Shown here piece after piece: positions 58,185 to 64,000 of a stretch of 64,000 nt of DNA. The notes below the pieces were generated by a model that saw only the letters and a list, made by a program, of their open reading frames with translations, had not been told where the DNA came from and made no database searches. This DNA is from Candidatus Babelota bacterium (lineage in GTDB: Bacteria; Babelota; Babeliae; Babelales; Babelaceae): positions 310,001-374,000 of the forward strand of contig JAMCTG010000005.1 of NCBI GenBank assembly GCA_023379005.1. Direction: 5' to 3'. Every line of letters begins with the position of its first letter. The first letter of the stretch is position 1. The translations under genes and the position numbers were made by a program.

Positions 58185-58299
58185 TCCTTCGATACACCCG
58201 TCATTTTTTTTAAAAAATGACCGGGCACTCAGGATGATTATAATAAAAATCATCTCGAGTGAAATTGCGAAGCAATTTTTTATCGAGAGATCGAAAGGG
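58185..58299. repeat. Compound palindromic repeat region between bamA and the FtsL-like gene
   Basis: Nested inverted repeats: outer CCTTCGATAC...GATCGAAAGG; CCCGTCATTTTTT...AAAAAATGACCGGG (58197-58225); GATGATT...AATCATC; AATTGC-GAA-GCAATT. The GTCATTT/AAATGAC core is that of the tRNA-linked palindromes. May terminate bamA mRNA or be a mobile palindrome. Confidence 0.65.
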
Positions 58300-58350
58300 T
58301 TGAAAAAAATATCCTCTTTTTTTTAATCTTAGAAAAAACGGGGATATAAA

Positions 58351-58644
58351 ATGCTAAGCAAACAAAAAAAATTCTTTTCTGTGATTTTTTTGGGCACTCA
58401 AATTTGTTTTTTATTTTTTTATATTGCAAAACAATCAAAAATTATTGAATTAACTTACGATGTTCAAAAATTAGAAAAAAAGAAAGAAACATTACTGCAT
58501 CAATTTGATAATTTAAAGCAGGATTTTTTTAAATTAAAAAAATATCACGAAATCAAAAATCAGCTAATTGAGAATTATAATTTTGAAAAAGTAAAAATGG
58601 AGCAGATAAAAAATTATGAACATGAGCTTAACCCAAAAAATTAG
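58351..58644 (+). CDS. FtsL-like short membrane division protein
   Basis: 97 aa. A short cytoplasmic part, one membrane helix at 10-30 and a coiled-coil (about 33-80) with leucine heptads. The gene overlaps ftsI by 29 bases, the usual FtsL position. Sequence of FtsL is poorly conserved, so this rests on topology and neighbour. Confidence 0.6.
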   Translation: MLSKQKKFFSVIFLGTQICFLFFYIAKQSKIIELTYDVQKLEKKKETLLHQFDNLKQDFFKLKKYHEIKNQLIENYNFEKVKMEQIKNYEHELNPKN

Positions 58645-60247
58645 ATTAGCGACTATATTTGGTATTTTCATAATTCTTTATTTTGTTGTGCTTATTAATT
58701 TATATGTTATTCAAATTTTTAATCATGATTTTTATGCATCAATTGCTGACAATCAATATAAAGTAAAAATTACAAGTTATCCTATTCGTGCACCAATTTA
58801 TGACAGAAATGGAAAACCTCTGACATTAAATAAAGAAAGTTTGGCGGCATTTATTACGCCAAAAAATCTTGAAAACAAAATTGCGATATTAAATTTTTTA
58901 AAAAAAAATTTTCCTGCCGCATATGCGCGTATTAAAGAGAAACCTGATGAAAATTTTATTTATGTAAAAAGAAAATTAACAGAAAATGAAATAAAAATAA
59001 TTGAAGAAAGCAATCTAAAAGATATTAAATTTTTAAAAGAACCAGCCAGATTTTATACCTGCGATTCATGTGGTCCAATACTTGGCATAACAGATATAGA
59101 CAACCAAGGATTATTTGGTTTGGAATTAGTTTTTAACAAAAAACTTGCAGGAATGCCATCGACTTATTTAATTGATATGGACGCGCGTTCTGGCCATTTT
59201 TATTTCTCAAAAAAATTAAAAGAAGCAGGAAATGAAGGTTCGGGAATAACATTGACAATAGATAATGAATTACAATTTTTGGCCTACGAAGAACTTGAAG
59301 AAACAATAAAAAATTTTGAAGCCAAAGAAGGATCTGTATTAATTATGAACCCTGAAAATGGGCAAATTCTTGCAATGGTTAACTATCCTGACTTTGATCC
59401 AAATAATTTTACTGGAGATATAGATAAAACAAAAAATAAAATTGTTACAGATGTACATGAATTCGGTTCAGTTATTAAAGCTTTTATGGCTCTAGCAGCA
59501 ATTGATGAAAAAGTTGTAGATGTTGATGAAACAATTGATTGTGAAAATACAAAATCAACATATATAGACAGAACATTAGTAAATACCTGGAAAGCACACG
59601 GACAAATTCCGTTTTCTGACGTTATTAAGCAATCAAATAATATTGGTGTTGCAAAAGTTGCAAAAAAATTAGGACCAAAATTATATGAGCATTACACCAA
59701 ATTAGGATTTGGTAAAAAAACTGATTTACAATTTCCGGCAGAACCTACGGGTTTTGTAAATCCCCCAAATAAATGGTCACGACCATCAATTATATCTTTA
59801 TCTTTTGGTTATGAAATCAATGGAACAATTTTGCAACTGGCAAAAGCATTTAGTGTATTTGCAAATGGTGGATATTTGGTTGAACCTACTTTAATTTTGG
59901 AAAATGAAACAAAAAAAATTAAACCTATTTATAGCCAAGAAACTTTAGAAATTTTAAGAAATATTTTACAAGAAACAGTAAGTGATGGAACAGCTCATAA
60001 GGCAAAATTGGATGGATTTAATGTATTAGGAAAAACTGGGTCAGCTCGTTTAATTGTTGATGGAACTTACCAACCTAATAAAAACATTTTTACTTTTGCT
60101 GGAATCATTGAAAAAAATTCATATAAAAGATTAATTATAACATTTATCAAAGAACCAAATCGTAAAGATGTTTATGCCTCTAGCGTCACGGCTCCGCTTT
60201 TTAAAAATATCGCTGAAAAAATGATAATTTACGAAAAACAAATTTAA
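58616..60247 (+). CDS. ftsI: Division-type peptidoglycan transpeptidase (class B PBP, FtsI/PBP3-like)
   Basis: 543 aa. One N-terminal membrane helix (9-30), a PBP dimer domain (from ~47, R-A-P-I-Y-D-R-N-G), and a transpeptidase domain with the S-x-x-K motif in F-G-S-V-I-K, S-N-N in K-Q-S-N-N-I-G, and K-T-G in L-G-K-T-G-S-A. It cross-links septal peptidoglycan. ATG 58616 or the next in-frame ATG 58622 could be the start; both overlap the FtsL-like gene. Cells therefore make at least some peptidoglycan. Confidence 0.9.
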   Translation: MNMSLTQKIRLATIFGIFIILYFVVLINLYVIQIFNHDFYASIADNQYKVKITSYPIRAPIYDRNGKPLTLNKESLAAFITPKNLENKIAILNFLKKNFPAAYARIKEKPDENFIYVKRKLTENEIKIIEESNLKDIKFLKEPARFYTCDSCGPILGITDIDNQGLFGLELVFNKKLAGMPSTYLIDMDARSGHFYFSKKLKEAGNEGSGITLTIDNELQFLAYEELEETIKNFEAKEGSVLIMNPENGQILAMVNYPDFDPNNFTGDIDKTKNKIVTDVHEFGSVIKAFMALAAIDEKVVDVDETIDCENTKSTYIDRTLVNTWKAHGQIPFSDVIKQSNNIGVAKVAKKLGPKLYEHYTKLGFGKKTDLQFPAEPTGFVNPPNKWSRPSIISLSFGYEINGTILQLAKAFSVFANGGYLVEPTLILENETKKIKPIYSQETLEILRNILQETVSDGTAHKAKLDGFNVLGKTGSARLIVDGTYQPNKNIFTFAGIIEKNSYKRLIITFIKEPNRKDVYASSVTAPLFKNIAEKMIIYEKQI

Positions 60248-60268
60248 AATTATTTAACAAATTTTAAA

Positions 60269-60610
60269 TTATCTTCTTTTATCCAAAACCGATTCTGAAA
60301 CAATTTTAGCTAGTGTTTTTAATGTTGGGTTACTTTTTTTTGAAAATGCAGTTGAAACAGTTGAACGTGCAAGATCTGCCTTCTTAGCAACTTTAGAACG
60401 ATTAACTCGAAGATATGAATCCAATATTTCCATGAATGCTTCGGTATCATTTTCAACCAAACATTGTAAAAGTGCTTCTGCAACTCTTTTATGATCTTTA
60501 AAATAATCTGACGGCTTAAATTCAGTCAAACCTTCTCTATCACTAATATCAATATGCTCTACGTCTGCTAATGAAAATTCGCGCTTTTTTAATGTTTTTT
60601 TCTTGTTCAT
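60269..60610 (-). CDS. HTH antitoxin of the HI1420/HigA-like addiction-module type
   Basis: 113 aa. N-terminal basic region, D-Y-F-K-D-H-K-R-V-A-E-A-L-L-Q-C-L-V-E-N-D typical of the putative addiction-module antidote family, and a C-terminal helix-turn-helix V-A-K-K-A-D-L-A-R-S-T-V-S-T-A-F. Fourth and last gene of the toxin-antitoxin unit, 6 bases after its neighbour. It probably represses the operon promoter; its own partner is uncertain. Confidence 0.75.
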   Translation of the reverse strand: MNKKKTLKKREFSLADVEHIDISDREGLTEFKPSDYFKDHKRVAEALLQCLVENDTEAFMEILDSYLRVNRSKVAKKADLARSTVSTAFSKKSNPTLKTLAKIVSESVLDKRR

Positions 60611-60616
60611 TTTGTT

Positions 60617-60775
60617 TTAATTAGGTTTATTAATGTCGACACGAACCCATTCAATATCTCTCTTTTTTTGAATTTTTTTATATTCATTTATCTTTTTCAT
60701 TAGGGAGTTGTATACCTTTAAAGGTAACAATATTTCTTCGGTTTTATAAGCTTTTTTTATTTTTTTTGCTCTCAT
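60617..60775 (-). CDS. Small basic protein in the toxin-antitoxin operon
   Basis: 52 aa from the ATG at 60775, 1 base after the RelE-like stop. A frame starting earlier overlaps the toxin and is rejected. Lys/Glu-rich N-terminus, L-L-P-L-K-V-Y-N-S-L-M-K-K-I helix. Could be a shortened toxin or antitoxin fragment. Not recognised. Confidence 0.4.
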   Translation of the reverse strand: MRAKKIKKAYKTEEILLPLKVYNSLMKKINEYKKIQKKRDIEWVRVDINKPN

Positions 60776-60776
60776 T

Positions 60777-61058
60777 TCATAACCCTTCGTAAACATCTTT
60801 TCGATGTTCGACTGAAACGACAAGAATGGTAATAATTTTTTCATGTACTTCAAAAAGTGCTCTGTAATTTCCTACTCTTAGCCTAAAAATGTTATACCCC
60901 TGAAGCTTTTTGATATCATTATTGGATAACCCTTGAACCATATCTTTAAATTTTTTTTCAATTTTTTTAGAATGCTGGTTATCAATCGCCTTTAAATCTT
61001 TTTCAGCTTTTTTTGTATAAGAAAGTTTATATCCTTTAAAACTGTATACAAATGTCAT
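60777..61058 (-). CDS. RelE/ParE-superfamily toxin
   Basis: 93 aa. S-Y-T-K-K-A-E-K-D-L-K-A-I near the N-terminus, and L-R-V-G-N-Y-R-A-L-F-E-V ... V-V-S-V-E-H-R-K-D-V-Y at the end, the typical RelE strands with basic and aromatic residues for mRNA cleavage on the ribosome. It starts 19 bases after the stop of the upstream antitoxin. Likely an mRNA interferase. Confidence 0.85.
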   Translation of the reverse strand: MTFVYSFKGYKLSYTKKAEKDLKAIDNQHSKKIEKKFKDMVQGLSNNDIKKLQGYNIFRLRVGNYRALFEVHEKIITILVVSVEHRKDVYEGL

Positions 61059-61077
61059 TCATCACCACAAAATATCT

Positions 61078-61260
61078 TTAAGACTTTTTATTTTTGTATA
61101 ACTTTAAGGCAGTTTTATAGTCTTCGTAATCATTGACAAGATCTAACAACTTTTCATAATCTTCACGTTTAAGAGAAACTCCGACTTTTTTGCCATTTTC
61201 ATCATATAAAAATTTAGGTCCAGGAACTATTTCTCTAGGTTTAATTTTTTTCATTTTCAT
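61078..61260 (-). CDS. RelB-like antitoxin
   Basis: 60 aa. P-K-F-L-Y-D-E-N-G-K-K-V-G-V-S-L-K-R-E-D-Y-E-K-L-L is typical of short antitoxins paired with RelE toxins: beta strand, E-x-Y-E-K-L-L helix and an acidic D-Y-E-D-Y stretch. First gene of the unit, from promoter 61279-61306. Confidence 0.8.
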   Translation of the reverse strand: MKMKKIKPREIVPGPKFLYDENGKKVGVSLKREDYEKLLDLVNDYEDYKTALKLYKNKKS

Positions 61261-61278
61261 TCCTCTATAACTTATTTC

Positions 61279-61306
61279 ATTGTATCAAGGCATACAGATT
61301 TATCAA
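61279..61306 (-). promoter_or_regulatory. Promoter and candidate operator of the toxin-antitoxin operon
   Basis: Minus strand: TTGATA (-35, 61301-61306), 16-base spacer, TACAAT (-10, 61279-61284). A perfect inverted repeat TGTAT-N6-ATACA at 61281-61296 overlaps the -10 and spacer, a natural site for autorepression by an antitoxin. AGAGGA precedes the antitoxin ATG. Confidence 0.5.
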
Positions 61307-61422
61307 TCCAATTACTATTGATTAAAATAGAAGCAAAATAGACTTAATTTTTTAATTTATTGCAAAAAATAATTTTCATATGGTACCATTGGAATCAAAA
61401 TTAGCTCAGACAAAGGAAAAAA

Positions 61423-62334
61423 GTGAAATTTATCATACCTGCAGATGTTCCATTAAATATGCATCAAGAATTTGCAAAAAATATGGAAACAATAACACAT
61501 GGGACTGGAAAATTGATGTTATTTGCAGGTGATCATAAAATTGAACATCTTATTAAAGATTTCTTTGGACCTCACATAGATCCTGAAGTTAAAAATCCTG
61601 AACATCTTTTTAAAATTGCAAGCAGGGGAAACATTGGCGCATTTGCAACTCATCTAGGGTTAATTTCTCGTTATGCTACAACCCCTGCATATAAAAAAAT
61701 AAATTATATTGCTAAATTGAATGGCAAAACAAATATAATTCCTACAGAAAAAAAAGATCCTGTAAGTTCTCTTTTATGGGACATAGATAATGTTATTGAA
61801 CTGAAAAAAAATTCTGATATAAATATCTGTGGAATTGGTTATACAGTTTATCTTGGCAGTATGTTCGAAAGTGATATGCTCCAAGAAGCTGCTCAACTTG
61901 TTTATAATGCACATCAACATGGTCTTGTTGCTATATTATGGATGTACCCAAGAGGAAAAGAAGTTATAAATGACCAAGATGTTCAACTAATTGCAGGAGC
62001 TGCTGGAGTTGCAACATCACTCGGGGCAGATTTTGCAAAAATAATTCCACCAAAAGCTAATGAAAATCAAACAAGCGCGCAATTATTACAAATAGCAAAA
62101 GCGATAGCAGGAAATACAAAAATAATTTGTTCTGGAGGTCAAGCTACGGACCCTGAAAGATTTTTAAAAACTGTATATGAACAACTTAATATAGGAAACA
62201 TTGATGGCACAGCCACTGGAAGAAATATTTATCAAAACAAGTTGAATGATGCTATAAAAATGACCAAAGCTATTTCTGCTCTTGTTTATGAAAATGCAAC
62301 TTATGCAAATGCATTAAAAATTTTAAAGAAATGA
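61423..62334 (+). CDS. Class I fructose-bisphosphate aldolase, DhnA type
   Basis: 303 aa, GTG start with AAAGGA upstream. F-A-G-D-H-K-I-E-H carries the conserved Asp-His of the DhnA/archaeal class I family, and G-A-D-F-A-K-I-I-P-P near residue 204-213 holds the Schiff-base lysine. C-S-G-G-Q and G-R-N-I-Y-Q, near residues 243 and 267, bind the substrate phosphate. It cleaves fructose 1,6-bisphosphate in glycolysis or gluconeogenesis. Divergent from the toxin-antitoxin unit. Confidence 0.82.
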   Translation: MKFIIPADVPLNMHQEFAKNMETITHGTGKLMLFAGDHKIEHLIKDFFGPHIDPEVKNPEHLFKIASRGNIGAFATHLGLISRYATTPAYKKINYIAKLNGKTNIIPTEKKDPVSSLLWDIDNVIELKKNSDINICGIGYTVYLGSMFESDMLQEAAQLVYNAHQHGLVAILWMYPRGKEVINDQDVQLIAGAAGVATSLGADFAKIIPPKANENQTSAQLLQIAKAIAGNTKIICSGGQATDPERFLKTVYEQLNIGNIDGTATGRNIYQNKLNDAIKMTKAISALVYENATYANALKILKK

Positions 62335-62345
62335 ACTTTATTGAT

Positions 62346-63203
62346 TTATCTTTCTGTAAAAGTTATTTGTTGTGATATTTGATTCTTCGCTTCATCCAGA
62401 ATTTTTCTAATTTTAACGACAACTTGGGTTGGATATTTTTTAGAATCCCAAGCATTGCTCAGCTTATCATAAACTTCATATGCAGACTTTTGTAAAGATA
62501 AAATTTGACGCATATCAGTTATTGTTTTAGGTTTTTGAATTGCAAATAAATAAAATACCCAATCTTCAGGATAGTTTTTTTGTAAATCTTCATATTTTTT
62601 TAGAATTTCTTGCGCAACTAACGTAAATGCCTCTTTTAACATTTGATTTACTTGTCTTATTCTTGGATCTAAAGCATTTTCAGGAAATTTTTTAGAAAGT
62701 TCTTCAAATGTCTGATGTATTATTTCTGGTTTTTCTTTTGGAACTTGCAAAGCATAATAAGGCCAATCAGTAAAATTATTTCTTATTTCACTAATTTTCC
62801 AAAATGCAGGAATTATACTTGGATATTGAACATCAACTGGGCCAACTATTTTTGAAACATTTCCACCAACTTTCTGTGGAATTAATTTAAATTCGCGTGT
62901 TCTAGTATCTTCTTCTAACGCAAAGAAATTTTTTTCAGCAGGTTGAAATTCAAACCTTTTAACAGCAGGGATTGGGCGTAAAATTGTTACATAAATAGTC
63001 GCTACTAAATCTGTGCCTTCAGCTTTACCCTTTTTTGAAATTTTAAATTTAGGATTATCAATATTGACAAGATAAACTATATCAAAGTCAGTCTTGTTTA
63101 AAATTTGAAAATTATTTGAACTCAATTTTAATATTTTCTCAACTTGTGCAAAGATGCAACAACTCATGCACATTAAAAAAGAAAATATTATTTTTATTTT
63201 CAT
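62346..63203 (-). CDS. Secreted protein of the shared N-x-T-domain group
   Basis: 285 aa. Signal peptide 1-19. The opening N-F-Q-I-L-N-K-T-D-F-D-I-V-Y-L-V follows the same plan as the other secreted proteins (Phe-x-x-x-Asn-x-Thr, then a hydrophobic strand). The second half is helical with R-Q-V-N-Q-M-L and coiled-coil regions. Downstream of the ankyrin gene by 33 bases. Function unknown. Confidence 0.6.
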   Translation of the reverse strand: MKIKIIFSFLMCMSCCIFAQVEKILKLSSNNFQILNKTDFDIVYLVNIDNPKFKISKKGKAEGTDLVATIYVTILRPIPAVKRFEFQPAEKNFFALEEDTRTREFKLIPQKVGGNVSKIVGPVDVQYPSIIPAFWKISEIRNNFTDWPYYALQVPKEKPEIIHQTFEELSKKFPENALDPRIRQVNQMLKEAFTLVAQEILKKYEDLQKNYPEDWVFYLFAIQKPKTITDMRQILSLQKSAYEVYDKLSNAWDSKKYPTQVVVKIRKILDEAKNQISQQITFTER

Positions 63204-63236
63204 ACCGATTATTCCTTTTTTTAATTACAATCCAAT

Positions 63237-64000
63237 TTATTTCGCACCTGCTTCAAAAAGAATTTTTAATATTTCTTGAGCTTTAGGGGACCTTTTATTT
63301 TCACACAATTGTAATATCGCAAGCTGGAACGCACTCTCATTATCAATATTTTTTAAATCTAATTTCGCATTATTTTTTAATAACAATTTGAATACATCAA
63401 GATTACTATTTTTAATAGCATTCATTATAGGTGTGTTTTTTGTTCTATCATCTTGAATATTAATATTCATTTTTGCACCTCTAGCAAGAAGCGCTTCAAT
63501 TTGGCCTACAGTTGCTGTTGGCTTAGCAGTTTCAACTAATAATTCTTTTGCAGATTTTTCAATATCTGATGGTGTAGCTCTTGTATAAAGTTCTGTTTTT
63601 TCAGGAAGATCATTTACACTAATATTACCTTTGAATGGATATCCACTTATTTCTGTTTGAGCACCGAAATATTTAGAATCTTGTGGCACAACTTTTGGTC
63701 TTCCTTTGTCAGTTATAACTTTTGCATAAACATTTCTATTATCTGTTACTGTATAAATATAAATAATATCATTAAATTGTGGCTTACGTGTCGCAATCGC
63801 TAATTTTGCTTTATTAGATTTTCCAGTATTTGCACAATCTTTTTCGTTCGGCTTAAGTTCTGTAAACCCTTTTTGCAAAGGATCGCCTCCGCCTTTAACA
63901 TAACTGTAATAAATTGGAGAACTGGTGTTGTTCCATAATTCAAAACCAGGATCTGCTGAGCATCCAGAATATGGAGCTTTTGTATCTTTCGAGACACCAG
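63237..64000 (-). CDS. Secreted ankyrin-repeat protein, 5' end off window
   Basis: The frame is open from 63237 past the right edge, so the TTG at 63876-63878 is not the true start. The visible N-part has F-E-L-W-N-N-T-S-S-P-I-Y-Y-S-Y-V, the shared secreted-domain opening. The C-terminal ~100 residues hold about three ankyrin repeats (T-P-I-M-N-A-I-K, V-F-K-L-L-L-K-N-N-A-K-L, A-F-Q-L-A-I-L). Ankyrin proteins are typical of effectors that bind host proteins. Domain between is unrecognised. Confidence 0.7.
   Translation of the reverse strand, partial: GVSKDTKAPYSGCSADPGFELWNNTSSPIYYSYVKGGGDPLQKGFTELKPNEKDCANTGKSNKAKLAIATRKPQFNDIIYIYTVTDNRNVYAKVITDKGRPKVVPQDSKYFGAQTEISGYPFKGNISVNDLPEKTELYTRATPSDIEKSAKELLVETAKPTATVGQIEALLARGAKMNINIQDDRTKNTPIMNAIKNSNLDVFKLLLKNNAKLDLKNIDNESAFQLAILQLCENKRSPKAQEILKILFEAGAK

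Overview
The window is strongly A+T-rich DNA from a Gram-negative bacterium with a small, gene-dense genome. It carries an Omp85/BamA gene, many small proteins with a lysine-start signal peptide, a standard genetic code and one complete rRNA operon (16S, tRNA-Ile, tRNA-Ala, 23S, 5S, all on the minus strand). Many secreted proteins of unknown function, ankyrin repeats, an EndoU-type toxin, an OPT transporter, RtcB with archease, and sparse biosynthesis point to a host-associated lineage. The style fits Candidatus Dependentiae (TM6/Babeliae). That placement is inference; a 16S search of 27910-29447 would settle it.

Layout. 1-2.7 kb: end of zwf, then gnd and a GT28-like glycosyltransferase. 2.7-7.3 kb: rtcB-archease operon, three half-size EamA/DMT transporters and an ATP-grasp ligase. 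7.3-9.8 kb: probable EndoU polymorphic toxin with an overlapping immunity-type gene. 9.8-14.6 kb: ABC-F ATPase, VKOR, DoxX, L-lactate dehydrogenase and a DoxX-like protein with a broken N-terminus. 14.7-21 kb: copper/metal cluster of multicopper oxidase, TolC-type lipoprotein, a 28-cysteine Csp-like protein, a Met/His/Cys-rich small protein, a beta-carbonic anhydrase with a Cys-rich tail, and a convergent Cu-type P-ATPase with CPD in place of CPC. 21-24.2 kb: secreted GH1 glycosidase, VOC protein and small secreted proteins. 24.2-29.8 kb: rRNA operon with promoter, processing stems and terminator.

29.8-42.2 kb: gmk, prfB, OPT transporter with a secreted paralogue pair, a Cys-nucleophile hydrolase, HIT protein, three tandem membrane paralogues, PilC, DUF167, GIY-YIG protein, an ABC exporter, and four tRNAs whose 3' CCA each lies inside a palindromic repeat. 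42.3-51.3 kb: two convergent secreted-protein operons. The plus operon holds six small proteins, several of them coiled-coil. The minus operon holds a BI-1 membrane protein, a four-Cache secreted protein and two large beta-rich secreted proteins. They share a DWPWK-type motif and meet at a perfect 36-bp palindromic terminator. 51.5-55.6 kb: thioredoxin, two secreted proteins (one with Tyr motifs, one beta-helix) and cysS. 55.7-60.2 kb: bamA, an FtsL-like gene and ftsI. 60.3-61.3 kb: a RelBE-type toxin-antitoxin operon with an additional HTH antitoxin. 61.4-64 kb: DhnA-type class I aldolase and two more secreted proteins, the last with ankyrin repeats and running off the window.

Together the genes show oxidative pentose phosphate and lactate metabolism, periplasmic disulfide and copper chemistry, outer-membrane assembly, division peptidoglycan synthesis and a large secretome probably directed at a host. 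Functional calls rest on motifs read by eye; no database search was run.
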